DNA from: Oxytricha trifallax
Taxonomy: Eukaryota; Ciliophora; Spirotrichea; Sporadotrichida; Oxytrichidae
NCBI GenBank assembly: GCA_000711775.1
Contig: ARYC01000613.1
Span: 62,001 to 126,000, forward strand
Direction: 5' to 3'
DNA: 64,000 nt
In this document: in pieces, positions 1 through 11,500 of the stretch
Layout of the letters: every line of letters begins with the position of its first letter
How positions within the stretch are numbered: the stretch's first letter is position 1
Program-made: the position numbers and the translations under genes
Notes under the pieces: model-generated
What the model was told of the DNA's origin: nothing
The model's database searches: none
The model's input: only the letters and a program-made list of their open reading frames with translations

Positions 1-1023
1 CAAAAGTAAATTTGTTGCTGCTTACTCCTGTGTCTGATTATAAATAAAAATATTTATTGTAATTTTAAAACTTATAAAATCTATAATTCTATTATTATAA
101 GCTACATTAAGTGTGATGGTTTTTTAATCTTATCCAAAATCTACGCACTACTACACTCCCATTTCTATTTCTCTCTTGCTAAATGGTCTTGATCTACACA
201 CCACAATAACATTCACAAAATAATGATTTTTAATAAGTGTCATAAGTGGAGTACCATATATTTATATAGCTTTAAATTTCCGCTTGACGCTGCTATACTA
301 CTATTGTCCTTATTGTTATTAATTGCTGTTGAATAATTAGATGGTGTAAAACTGACAACTGATTAATTATCATCCTCATCCTATATCTTAAATTATTAGC
401 ATACTACAGGAAAACAATAATTTCTAATGCATATCGGTATATTTTTAATACTTGAACATAATTCGTGAAGAATTTAACAAAAAAAACAATTCCTTACATC
501 TAAATCTAATTAAGGCTTCTTTTACTAGGCAAATTTCTGACTACTTTACATGAAACTCTGAAAAATAATAAATTATAACAAATTATAAGTACTGATTAGT
601 TTTATTTCATTGAGTTATCTGGTTTATTTTTTGGAGGGATGATGGATTTTGACTTTTAAGCTTATGCTAGCTTTTCATCGTCTGTAATAAATTTATTATA
701 AATAAGCATTTTAATTATATATTATTAGGATTAATAATGATATATATATCTACTAAACCACTCGGTTTTCTTCCTTTCATTTATTTTATTAGCTATATTC
801 TAATAATAATTTATTGATTACTCTCATATAATGACATAATTACTAAGAATGTTCCAGTATGTAATTATTTACATTTGAAAGATAGATGATATAGATTTGA
901 AAATCTTATTAAAAATACTGCTGTTAATATAAATAATTGCGGGTCTATTTACTAATAGTTTTAAATCACAATTATTTACAAGAATCACAATTTACTGCAT
1001 TTAATTGATAGACGTCACACAAA
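1..1023. other. AT-rich germline spacer, no gene seen
   Basis: No reading frame with protein-like composition was found on either strand under the TGA-only stop code. The sequence is very AT-rich and resembles germline-limited DNA. An undetected short MDS of a gene lying to the left cannot be excluded. Confidence 0.5.
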
Positions 1024-3683
1024 ATGGCATCGCATCACCATTAACGAAACAACTCTACAATAAAAATTTATTATGCCATTTCGACTGTAACAATTATTTT
1101 TAATTTAATATTTATTCTGCATCTTCTTCTCAAGAATTGCAGAATAACTTAGAGAGTAATAGCAGCTAGCACATCGCAGCTCTGAAGTCTACTTTGGCTG
1201 AAACCCTTCAATAAGTCTAGGAAATAGAGACTTAACTCAAATCAAGGCTTGAGTCGAATGGAATCACACAAGAAGCACGTCGAGCAATCCTTGACGATGT
1301 GTAGAATAGAGTAGAGGCAGCTAGAAATGTTATCAATGAAAGTGTTGAGAAATAATATGGAAAAATTACACAAACATAAAAATTATCAATTAAGTTCATG
1401 TATAAAGTAAGTTTTAGGAAATACGATAATTGGTTCATAAAATCTTTTTTCAAACCTTGGATTCATTAATCGAGAGAGTAAACGAGTTAAAAACTATTAA
1501 ACTTAACTAAGATGGCTCGATCTTAAATGACTAGGCATCAGGAGGATCAAATCAATAGACTAACCTCCGAAAGAAGCTTTTTTCTTAAAAGATCTTTCAT
1601 GAACGAGATTCTCTTTTGACCTACACTAATGAATTTAATTTTCAAATTACTCTAAAAATACAGTGGGAATATCTATCAAATTGAATAATAATATTTAATT
1701 TAATGGAGGAGAACAAGGTTTCAGAACATTAGAAAACATTTTCATAGCATTCTTGATATTACTTGGTGTTTAGATTTGTGTGGATGAGTATTTTGAAAAT
1801 GGAAACATTTTCCCTGATCTTCAACTCTTCTATTCTATAAATTATAAATTATTATAGGTTCGAGGATATTTCGTAAAATGTCCGAGAACTTTTAATTTCT
1901 GATATAATTAAATATATTGGGTGTTTGGCAAATTTGACAAAGTTATTTACACTTTAATTACCATGTACCTGATATCCTTTACGTCAGTTCTATTAATTTA
2001 TTGGATTATTTTTCATAAATTACCTTATTTTATTATGGATTGATTAATGCTAAACATTTCATGTAAATGTTATCATATAATAGTGATTTAGCAAGTGAAA
2101 AATAGGAAACTATCTTATCTTATATACATCCCAATTTACTTCACGATTCAGACTATTCTATTCATAATTGGCATTTATTCGTGCTACTATTACTAACTAC
2201 AGCCAGCATCTGCCTTAGTGGTCAGTGCTGAGATGGCAAGATGTGGCATGAAAGTACATGCTTATTTCAGAGAAAAAATTCTTAATGGGATTCATAGAAA
2301 CTCTGAGTTATCCCTGTATATACCATAGTGGGCTGCTAAATAAGGAATCTAAGTAGGGGACTTAGATATACCTTTTAATAAATATAGAATAATTTAGATT
2401 TCGTATTTATGTTATTAATAAATTGCTCGTAAAATTGAATGGTTCGAAAAAAGTAATAAATTTGTTTAAATTTGTATATTTTTTAGAATTAAAAATTCTT
2501 AAAGCTATAAAAGTAAAAAAAAAATCGATTTCATTTTAGCGCGATTTAAATTTATTTTTGTTAGTATATTAATATTTTTATTGATTATAGAATACAGATA
2601 ATTATTCATGTTGATTTGCATAATTAATTCACCAATAAATTTTTATTTCCTCATCTTAAGCAATAATTTAAAAGAATTGCACTCTCAAATTAATTTTTTG
2701 ATACTCACTCAATAAGAATCTAATGAAACTTAATGAATAGGAGAGTCTTATAATCATGAATTAATATATTTACTAATCCCAAAATTTATAATATTTCTTT
2801 AATAAAAAATATCACCTGATATAAGCGTAGGTTCAATGAAAACCGAATTCCAAAGATTTGCCTATTTCTTTTTAGCACCAACTCTTTTATACAGAGATAC
2901 CTACCCCAGAAACAGAAAATTAAGAATGAATATCTTGTTGAAAAATCTAGGAACATTCTTACTATTAATCTTCTACCTCTGGTCAGTATTTAAGGCACTC
3001 TGTATTCCCATCTTCAAACATACAGTAAGCAATCCAGGCAGCTTAAGGCAATTTATTGCAAGTGTTATATTTTCAAGTGTCTCTGGTATAATATGCTTGC
3101 TTACATTGTTTTATGGCATTTTACATTCCTGGTTCAACATATTTGGGGAGCTATAAAATAACAGATTATATATAATATACTTGTTATAAATCTCATTTAA
3201 TAAAAGCTGCTAAGATTCGGTGACAGATTATTCTATGAAGATTGGTGGAACGTAAAAGATTTTGCTGGTTACTACAGAAAGTGGAACATTGTAGTTCATG
3301 AATTCCTTTATTACTATGTTTACTAAGATTTGATTAGACTCTCAAAAGGTAGATTTAATAGATAAAACGCAAAGTACATGGTATTCTTAATATCAGCAGT
3401 TATACATGAAATTATAATGACTTGTGGATTAGGCTTTTTCTTTCCAGTCTTGTTTGTTTTGTTTGGAGGACCAGGTGTCATCTTTACGAAAATACACTTT
3501 GGCTCACATTCATACGTTGGAACAATGTTTTGGTTCTTGATGCTCATAGGCTCAGGAATCATTATGGTTTTAATTTGCAGAGAATTTTATGCAAGGCAAC
3601 ATCCAATGGCTTCTAAGTTTTCAGATGGATTTTGGATCTATCTCTATCCTCAATCTCTAAGATTCCTTCAAGAGTATTAATGA
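1024..3683 (+). CDS. Sterol O-acyltransferase (ACAT/SOAT), MBOAT family, full length in 8 or more MDSs
   Basis: Predicted ER membrane enzyme that esterifies sterols with fatty acyl-CoA for storage. The start ATG at 1024 opens a short MDS (MASHHHQRNNS), followed by a coiled-coil-like acidic N-terminal region. Family motifs then appear in order: a first membrane segment ([11 protein letters not shown]), FGKF, the region [25 protein letters not shown], the signature FYEDWWN, the catalytic-His region VIHEIIM, and near the C-terminus REFYARQH. The stop is TGA 3681-3683, preceded by TAA read as Gln. Resolved MDSs: 1024-1056, 1131-1375, 1456-1681, 1705-1834, 1919-~2035, ~2110-2370, 2824-3153, 3213-3683; one IES near 2035-2110 is not resolved. 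DWWN, VVHE-like and YARQH-like motifs favour SOAT over DGAT1. The family call is from motifs, not alignment. Confidence 0.88.
1057..1130 (+). other. IES in SOAT gene (74 bp, pointer TCT)
   Basis: Pointer copies at 1054-1056 and 1128-1130. Removal joins the 11-codon first MDS in frame to the coiled-coil region. The 3-bp pointer makes the boundary less certain than most. Confidence 0.65.
1376..1455 (+). other. IES in SOAT gene (80 bp, pointer CAAAC)
   Basis: Pointer copies at 1371-1375 and 1451-1455 in the same codon phase; removal gives [13 protein letters not shown]. Confidence 0.85.
1682..1704 (+). other. Very short IES in SOAT gene (23 bp, pointer AAT)
   Basis: The frame otherwise ends at TGA 1682-1684. 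Removing 23 bp between AAT at 1679-1681 and 1702-1704 continues into the first membrane segment of SOAT. The short pointer leaves a few bases of uncertainty. Confidence 0.65.
1835..1918 (+). other. IES in SOAT gene (84 bp, pointer TATT)
   Basis: Pointer copies at 1831-1834 and 1915-1918; joining gives LFYWVFGKF, the family's conserved FGKF region. Confidence 0.8.
2371..2823 (+). other. IES in SOAT gene (453 bp, pointer GATATA)
   Basis: Pointer copies at 2365-2370 and 2818-2823 in the same codon phase. Joining connects the MKVHAYFRE region to the [11 protein letters not shown] region with no other coding-like sequence between. Confidence 0.85.
3154..3212 (+). other. IES in SOAT gene (59 bp, pointer GCTA)
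   Basis: Pointer copies at 3150-3153 and 3209-3212; removal gives [18 protein letters not shown], the expected SOAT sequence. Confidence 0.9.
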
Positions 3684-3732
3684 ACACAAATTTTTAATTT
3701 CATCACATAAATCATTCTTTTTTCAGTCTTTT

Positions 3733-5115
3733 ATGTATTTAAACTTATCTTTACTGTGCAACTTGGACCAACATTAATGGCAGCAAATCTTTGACGATAA
3801 ATTAACAAAAGAAATTATTAACTTTATTGAGCACGCTAAATACCCTCCCCTTTTAAAAGCAGCATCCATCAAGTTGCTAGGGTACCTAGTATATTTTGAC
3901 AACTTGTTTTCAGATATCAAATTTAAATAAAAAGCCTACCAATTAATATTCGAAAATCAAAACGATACTAATTAAAACGTGCAAATTAGAAATTCATGGG
4001 CTTTGGCTAATATGTGCTGCCTTGATTAATCGATTCTTGATGAAAATATTCTAAGAGAGGTTCTTATTAGCAGTGTAAATTATTCTCTTTCTACAAAAGA
4101 AAAAGTTAGTTCAAATGGTATTAGAGCGCTTGGATATTTCTTGAAGAATATTGATGAGTAAGTTATCAGTTAGAGAATTTTATTAGAGATTAACAAATCA
4201 ATGCAATTGAAACAAAGAATAGCATTAAGCCAAAAGTAAGGACAAAATCCAATTGATATTGAAGCTATTTTAATAGTCATAATTTAAAACTTGGATAATA
4301 AGAGTCCTAAAATATCTTGGAATTCATCTGTTGCTCTATCTAACTTGCTTGATAATGAAACTTTTAATCAGCTAAGTATTCTTTATTCAAGACAAACTAT
4401 CAATCCTTTGCTTAACGCATTAACAAGTAGACCTAATTTTAAAACTAAAATTCATGCTTCACAAACTCTTCTCAAGTTTTCAAACATTAAGGCCCTCATA
4501 GATAAACAACTTGCTGTAAAATTCTGGGAGACTATGTTGAACTCAATTGAATATGTAAATACTGTGATACCCTACCAAAACGATTTGAAATATCTTCAAA
4601 ACCTAGAATGGAACATTTTATGTGTATGGGAGTAGCTTGCTTTAATTAGTATGGATTAAACAGATACTCATAAAGTTCATGAAGTCAGATAATATATAGC
4701 TTCAATCGGTGAATTTATCAATTAAAACTCTCTGGCACTTCTCTAAATCATGACATCTTGCCTACGTAAAGAACTCAAGATTCCACAGTATTCTGGTCTC
4801 TATGATGAAATGACGATTAAGAGCGAGACAGATGCATTATTTAGCGAAAACCCACAACTAGAAACTAAACTTGAAAAGCTAAGAGTTGTGATTCAGGCTA
4901 TAAGAGAAATCATTAAGAATACAGAGGAAGTGCATGTCTCATTTGGAGTATTTGAGTCATTTAATAGCTTGGCTGATGCAAAAGTAAGAGATTACAGACT
5001 TCTAGATACACTCAAAGGAATTAAAAGTAGTTTCGATCCTACATCATTCGAAGAATCAAAGGGACAGTCTTCTGAGTATGATTCTGGTGAGTCAGACAAG
5101 TCAAGTTAAGTTTGA
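3733..5115 (+). CDS. HEATR6-like C-terminal HEAT-repeat protein, single uninterrupted MDS
   Basis: Open from ATG 3733 to TGA 5113-5115, 460 codons plus stop, with many TAA/TAG as Gln and no IES needed. The middle matches the C-terminal third of HEATR6: KEKVSSNGIRALGYFL corresponds to the conserved RALGNLL region, and SPKISWNSSVALSNLL to the repeat (VRWNACYALGNM in animals). The last ~70 residues are acidic and Ser-rich. Animal HEATR6 is more than twice as long, so this is either a short stand-alone protein or the last MDS of a gene whose 5' MDSs lie outside the window. A pyrimidine tract and CAG at 3715-3726 just upstream could be a 3' splice site, which would favour the second reading. It begins 50 bp after the SOAT stop. 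Confidence 0.75.
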
Positions 5116-5292
5116 TGAAATTATAAGTAATTTAATGAGTATATTTTAACAATTAAACATTATCTAGATATCCACGTTGTTTTCTTTAATTATACAATTA
5201 ATTATTAATTTATACATTTTAGGGTATCATTTAGTAATTATATTCAATTACCTTTCATATTTATTATATAATCCACATTTAAAACTACAAAT

Positions 5293-8200
5293 ATGAATGC
5301 ACGTTTGAAAAAATTACAAAATGAGACATACAAGTTAAAAAATAATGAAATTAGTTCATCCTCTATAAAAGATCGCATTGCATCTCCGAATTCTTTTGTG
5401 ATGGGAAATAGTTCAAATGGATTTGAAAATACCCCTAATTATATGAATACATAAAGCTAATTTAATGTTAGTAATTATAACAATTTTAACAACGAATTCA
5501 GCAGCAGCGCATAAAACTTTACAAAACCATTACCCTCTTAATATTGTTAAAGATGCAATAAATTGTTTTGTTATGATTTTAAAAATGGATTAATTTTTTA
5601 CTATTTTCATTTTCCATAATAATAAACCTAGAATTTACTGACAAACCAATTTTATAGAAGCACCAGCTTTAACGCTTAAACATCATTAAATAAATTGCCA
5701 ATAAATATTTCTGGATAATAACCCATCGTTAAACAGGAAAGAGATTTGGCTTTCTTAATGAAAATGAATAAGCCTGAAAATAAAAACCAGTTCCAATAAA
5801 GTCTTGCAGAAACTTTGCGTATTCGCCGAGAACATCAAGAAAAAATAGAACAAGAGAGGTCGTAATATACCTCACTTCCCCGTTAAAATTTACCCAAGGA
5901 GAGTGACTCAAAAGGGACAGCTTTTAGAATTAGGCCATAAACACCAAGATTAAATTTGCTTAAAAATCGTCCACCACCCAAAGTAGGTCGGAATTAAAGA
6001 AAGCCAGAGCCTTTAGAGCGTCGAGTAAATAATAATTTACTTGCACCCATCGATCATGAGTTATTTAAGACAAAAATCAAACCACTTAAGCAAAAGAAAT
6101 AAAAGGTTGAAGTTGATCTTGAATAAGTTGAAGTTAGAGATGATCTTAGCGAAGATACTCCAAAGGAGCTGACTACAGATCCCAATGAAGAAAGCGGCAA
6201 TCAAGAAGATCTGGGCATTTATAATGATTAAGAGGATGATGCAGCATCAGTTATTGATTAGGGCAAGTATGCATCAAATGCAGGGGGAGGCCTCTTTTCA
6301 GGTTTCGATTTGGAAGATTTTGATGATGAAGAAATCGAAAATGCAATTGAACTCAATGAACTATTTCTATCTTAATAAATGGGTGTGAAACCGGAAGAGC
6401 TTGCAAGATTGACAAAAATTGAATTAAGAGTGGATACGACTTGTCATAACTTACAAGCAACAGGTGAAATTTTAAGTGGACTTGAGTATCTCAAAATGAA
6501 TGACTCAGTTATTAAGTGCTTCAGAGATATAGGAACAAGCTTTAGGTTTGTAAGAATACTAATGTTAGCGAGATGTGAATTAAAAGAAGTTTAGGGAATC
6601 TTAGCATTTGAATAGCTGGAAGAGCTCTACATATCATATAACTTTATTGAGGAGCTGTTTGATATAGGATTTCTAGAGCATCTCACAGTGCTAGATATTG
6701 AAGGCAATAACATCAAGAGTCTTTTCAATTATATAAATATTTTAAAGTCTCGACTAGATATACTATCTTAAAAGGAATCCTCACTTAACTGATGTAAACT
6801 TAAAATACAACCCTGTGACAAAGGAAGTTGCATATTACTAAAGAGTCTAAGAGTGCGTTCCAAAAATAAAGTCTTTGGATGATGAGGAGGTATAAACAGC
6901 CTTTTTTGACAGAAAAACAGAGGAATATAAAAAGATAAACTTAATAAAGACAACATTTTTACCATCTTAAAAGTTAACTGACAGTGAATTTGAAAGGCTT
7001 AACTTTATCTAGGCGTTCATTCGACTTAAATCATATTTAATAAATTGTTTTTGGACTTGGAGCTGATCTAGAGTTAATGAAAAAATGGGGCGAGGAAGCA
7101 GTAGAGGTATTTGAAAAGGAGCCAGAGGAAGAGGAACTTCTTATCAAAGCAATTAAAAATTATAGTATCGAGAAGAAAGCTCAACAATCATACTATGACA
7201 ATATAGAAAGCTTTGACAATAGACCTCAGACACCTATAAGAAGACCGATGAGTGGTTTCAGACGTAAAGTCATTAAATGAATACATATAATAATATATCT
7301 AATTGTCATTTATAGTTTACTGCATCAGAAGGGTTTGGCTATATAAAGAGCGGTGACTCAAGTATAGACAGGAAGAAGATAATAAGTTCTGGTACAAAAA
7401 TGAGATCATAAGCAAATAATTCATTCTATAAAAGTACTGCCATATCTACTCAAGAATCATTTAGGTCACTATAAATGGACAATTAAAAGGAAAATCAAAA
7501 TGATTCCCATGTTTATTATAGATATCTCTATTAGATAAGTACCAATAAAGGAATATGGTTTGATTAAATTTAAATTGATGTTTCAGATCTAGTCTCAAAT
7601 TCAGATTAAGTATTAACTGGCAATCCTTTATCATTGATTCGAGGAAGATAACAACAAAAACAGCGTTTGCCATTGGTTGGCATTCATACATCATCTGGAG
7701 AAGGCTTTTCTAAAGATATTTAGAGTCTTATTATTTTTAAATTAAGAGTAATTTACATATCATTCCTAACATAGTTTACAATAATTCTATAAATGTAATA
7801 ATGATTTTCATTAAGATTCCCGATAAGTCTAAGTCAGTCGAGATGTAAGTTATGAAGTTCATATTTCTAAAAATGATTCATTCATCACCCATTCCCCCTA
7901 TTTTCCCATTAATAATTTAACTTTTATATAGAAAATAAGAGATAAATTTACCTAAAATTCTTTAAAAAGTAGCTCAAAAGTACTTACTTCTCAAACTATT
8001 GGCAATTCAATAGAAGAGACTAAAGATTAAGATGACTTAAATTTAAGAAAATAAAATTCAGGCTCAGGTTCTGTTAGCATACTTTAACAGCTCAACTTAG
8101 GTTAGAAGAAAATTGGTGTTAAAACTGCATTTAATATGGGAAGCTAAACTTTGATTATTTATATTCAATTCTTAATTTTTATTAAGAAGCGGGCCAATAA

Positions 8201-8349
8201 AAGCAGACAGAATAGTGCTAAAAACTTCAGATATCTCCTTTAATAAAAAGCCAATAGTATTAAAAAATAACTTTAATGGACTGTCGGGAAGCACTGTAAA
8301 TTCATCTATATCTCTATCAACATTAAATTAATTGCAGCAGTAGTAATGA
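5293..8349 (+). CDS. LRRC56-like leucine-rich-repeat protein, six MDSs, 935 aa
   Basis: LRRC56 (Chlamydomonas ODA8) helps deliver outer dynein arms to cilia. MDSs 5293-6722, 6751-7027, 7059-7275, 7320-7717, 7818-8144 and 8191-8349 sum to 2808 bp, exactly 936 codons, ending at TGA 8347-8349. The first ~350 residues are disordered, basic then acidic. The LRR block follows (about residues 380-500): LEELYISYNFIEEL, LTVLDIEGNNIKSL, DVNLKYNPV, then the LRR cap ECVPKIKSLDDEEV, as in LRRC56. The tail is coiled-coil then low complexity. All five IESs were found by frame breaks that a phase-matched repeat repairs. The protein is longer than the human one (about 540 aa), the excess being disordered ends. 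The 5550-5650 stretch (in frame) may hide a further IES. Confidence 0.85.
6723..6750 (+). other. 28-bp IES inside the LRR of the LRRC56-like gene (pointer AGTCT)
   Basis: Copies at 6718-6722 and 6746-6750. Without removal the LRR frame runs to TGA; with removal it reads IKSLDQIYYLKRNPHLTDV, a regular leucine-rich repeat. Confidence 0.93.
7028..7058 (+). other. 31-bp IES in LRRC56-like gene (pointer GACTT)
   Basis: Copies at 7023-7027 and 7054-7058; joining gives QAFIRLGADLELMKKW in frame. Confidence 0.93.
7276..7319 (+). other. 44-bp IES in LRRC56-like gene (pointer TTA)
   Basis: Copies at 7273-7275 and 7317-7319; removal avoids TGA 7278-7280 and continues RRKVITASEGFGYIKS. Confidence 0.8.
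7718..7817 (+). other. 100-bp IES in LRRC56-like gene (pointer AAGAT)
   Basis: Copies at 7713-7717 and 7813-7817 in equal codon phase; removal joins GFSKD to SRQVQVSRD. Confidence 0.9.
8145..8190 (+). other. 46-bp IES in LRRC56-like gene (pointer GAAGC)
   Basis: Copies at 8140-8144 and 8186-8190; joining gives AFNMGSGPIKADRIV and reaches the stop at 8347. Confidence 0.92.
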
Positions 8350-8563
8350 AATAATTATACTATAAGTAGATTAACTTTCTCAAAAATCTCACATATAAAT
8401 TAATTTAGGTATTCATATCAATTTATTTCTATGCTCTTAATAAAGTATAAAAATTGGCAATACATTAAGATTATATCAATTAAGGTTTAAGTTAAAATAT
8501 TTATTTTCGAAAAATTAGATAAATATTGTAATAGCTTTAATAAAATTAAAATAAGGATGATTT

Positions 8564-11500
8564 ATGAAAAAGCCAAATTGTATATAGATAAAGCAATAGC
8601 TGTTTTTGATTTATCATAAATTTTTTAATTCAATTTATAACATGCAATTTATAAAAAGAAATTCAAGAATTAAATGCCAAATTGGTAATTTTATAATTGA
8701 TCCAACATTGATTTTCATTGGATTAGCTTTGATGATATATTTCGTTACTCAATTAATGACTCAATTTTACAATGCTTACACAATAGTAATAACTAGTCTT
8801 GCAGCTCTGGGGTGTGCTCTAGTCTATCTTTGCTTAGTCACCAACTTCGAGCTATTCTCTAAATGCAGAAGCAAAAATAAGTCATTCATTAATTATTAAT
8901 ATAAAGTCAAACTATTGACTTTATTCTAAATATGATTATCTGAAAATCTTATATAGCATTATATGTTCTTAATTAAAATTGGTATCGCGGTTGCTATGTT
9001 GTACATTAGGACACAAAATTAGAGAGAAAGGTTTCCAAAATAAACTTAAAAACGCCATATTACTCACTAACATTGTTATTGCAATAGTAATTACAGTGCT
9101 AACTTAGAAGACTGTGAATCATAATTTCTTTTTACATAGTATAGTACTAAATTTATTACCTTTAAATATTTTGTGAATGAAGAGCTAGCAAGTAAAGAGT
9201 TAATGACTGTTTAAGAGCGGGATCATATAAAGCAATCATTGTCCATGGTCAATTTTATCTTTTGGATTATTTTACTGTATGACTTGGTCCTTGGCTGTTT
9301 TAAACTCAGTATTATCCTCACAATATGTGTGTTAAGCTCTCCATGCATTATACTCTTTGTGATAAGAAATAGAGACAATATTGATTCGTAAATGATGAAT
9401 GATGGGGATTAAGATCTCAACAATACAGCTACTCAATTTAAATTTCTTATAAGAATATGAATATGAAGCATAAATGGATTTTAATTTAAATCTAAGGAAT
9501 TTTGAAAAATGCATATTTTAAAATTAACAAAGAAAATATACTCGATAATTAGTGATGCAGAAAATGAATAAGCGAATCACAGATAATCAATTGAAAAAGT
9601 TGCTAAGATCTATATTTTTCTAAAGAAAAGTAGTTTATAATTAATCTGAATAAAAAGTTGACAATTGCTCTATTTGTCTTGATTAATTTAATCTCTAAGA
9701 CGAGATTATCAAATTAAATTGTGATGATTAATTTTAAATTTTACTTACAATCTAGAAGTTTTTAATTAATTCTATGGATTTTATTTAATATTGATGAAGG
9801 CCATATATTTCACTTGCCATGTATTGAAGGATGGGCGTTAACCAATAATAGCTGTCCCCTCTGTAGGAAAAATCTAATTGATGAAAAGGATATAGTAAAT
9901 AATAAAAATCAGATTATGGATATGTCATAAAGTCGCGATTCACTTCTGCTCAATAGATCATAATCACTAAATAATCAAGTTGTCAGGCTTTTAAATTTAC
10001 AAACAATTTTACTAATAAATTTATCATCTAATTTTACTCATAAAAGGCTACTTTAAATACATATTAATATTTGGCTTGCAAACAGACACATGGAGGATCA
10101 ACAGAATTTGGGTGTAGAATCAGTTAGGTCTGACTTCAATCCAATTAATAGCTAATCAAGATTGAATCATAATTATCAAAATTCTACACACAGAAATGGT
10201 GTTAGTTAAATTGATAACTCCAAAATGGATCTGACTCCAAATCAAACTGAAATTTAAAGAAAGAGAAATGCTAAAAGAAATTAAAAAAACATTGTCCATA
10301 AATTTAATATTATTAATCTACTTTTTAATGAAATTATAGCTAGAAATTGGTAAATTAATTTGGGTCCTCATCTTTAACAAAGAATCACAACCAAGTCTAA
10401 TTTTACCTTAATTTTTTAGGAAAAAAGTTCATGTTTTATTAATTTATAATAAATAAAGTAGAGTAGATAGCAGAAGACAGAGAAGAGGACAACGAGACAA
10501 ACAGCAACATTAAGCTAAAATTACAATTCAAAACCCCATAACTCTCTCAAAATGTTAAAAAGCACTAAAGTAATAAGATTGTTAACAATGTCCTTAACAA
10601 TAAATAATCTTTTCCTAAAAGCTCCATGAATGTAGTTAGCACTCACAAACAACCACAAGCAAAGATGAGTGAATTTAATATTTAACATAAGTTGAGAGAA
10701 GGATAAAATAGGGAATTCGATTAGACAACAGATGGGGGAGGCACTGGTACTATGAAATAGAGATAAATACAGATGAGAGATAGATTATTAATATGCATAA
10801 CAAATAAATGCTATATCTTTTTCATAATGAATAATTATCTTAAATTTGAGAAAGGCAGATCAAAGGAATTGAGAGAAAAATAAATAGCTCAAATTAAATT
10901 CCCCAAAATTTCAAAGATAATATAGGAGGCTACCCCACAAGCTCTAAATTTAAAAAATAATTTGATAAAAATTCATATTTGCACCAGCAGGAAGATGATT
11001 AGTATTCAGTATCTCTGGATTAAAGTATTGCTTTTTTTGTTATAGATTTTTTTTAAGGGGGGGGAAGTTTCCTGCACTTGTTTATGATAAAAAAAATTTA
11101 GGGAAGTTTCCTGCACTTTTTTTTTTAGTATTTTTAATTAAATTAATCTTTATAAAAACTATCAACCAACTTCGGGACTAATTTTATTGTTATAATTATG
11201 CTTTAATTTATTAATCAATATTCAATATCTATCTTCAGATTCCAAAAACTTTGACATTTTTCCTATGATATTAGAAGGTTCTGTGTCTTAACCATTACAT
11301 TTCTTTACTATAGTAATTCCAAACATTGTATCCAATTCATAGTGTAATTCTGATTCAATTTATCTTGTGCTAACCATGCCTATATAATGTTAAACTTTAT
11401 TTTCTTTAGCTACTTCAATGATAAACAAAATGCTATTGATTTTGAATGAGTCATAAATATATTAAATTAGATTATTTATGTAAAAATTATTAAATTTTAC

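Noticed and set aside
1232..1453. Minus-strand ORF starting MKKDFMNQL
   Set aside because: It is the shadow of SOAT MDSs and an IES; composition is not protein-like and it spans a defined IES.
3323..3562. Minus-strand ORF opposite SOAT
   Set aside because: Antisense to the conserved MBOAT region; no independent support.
9410..9611. 8-bp repeat TAAGATCT as pointer in the RING gene
   Set aside because: Codon phases differ and the join destroys the RING finger frame; AAATT and AAAAAGTTG pointers explain the region.
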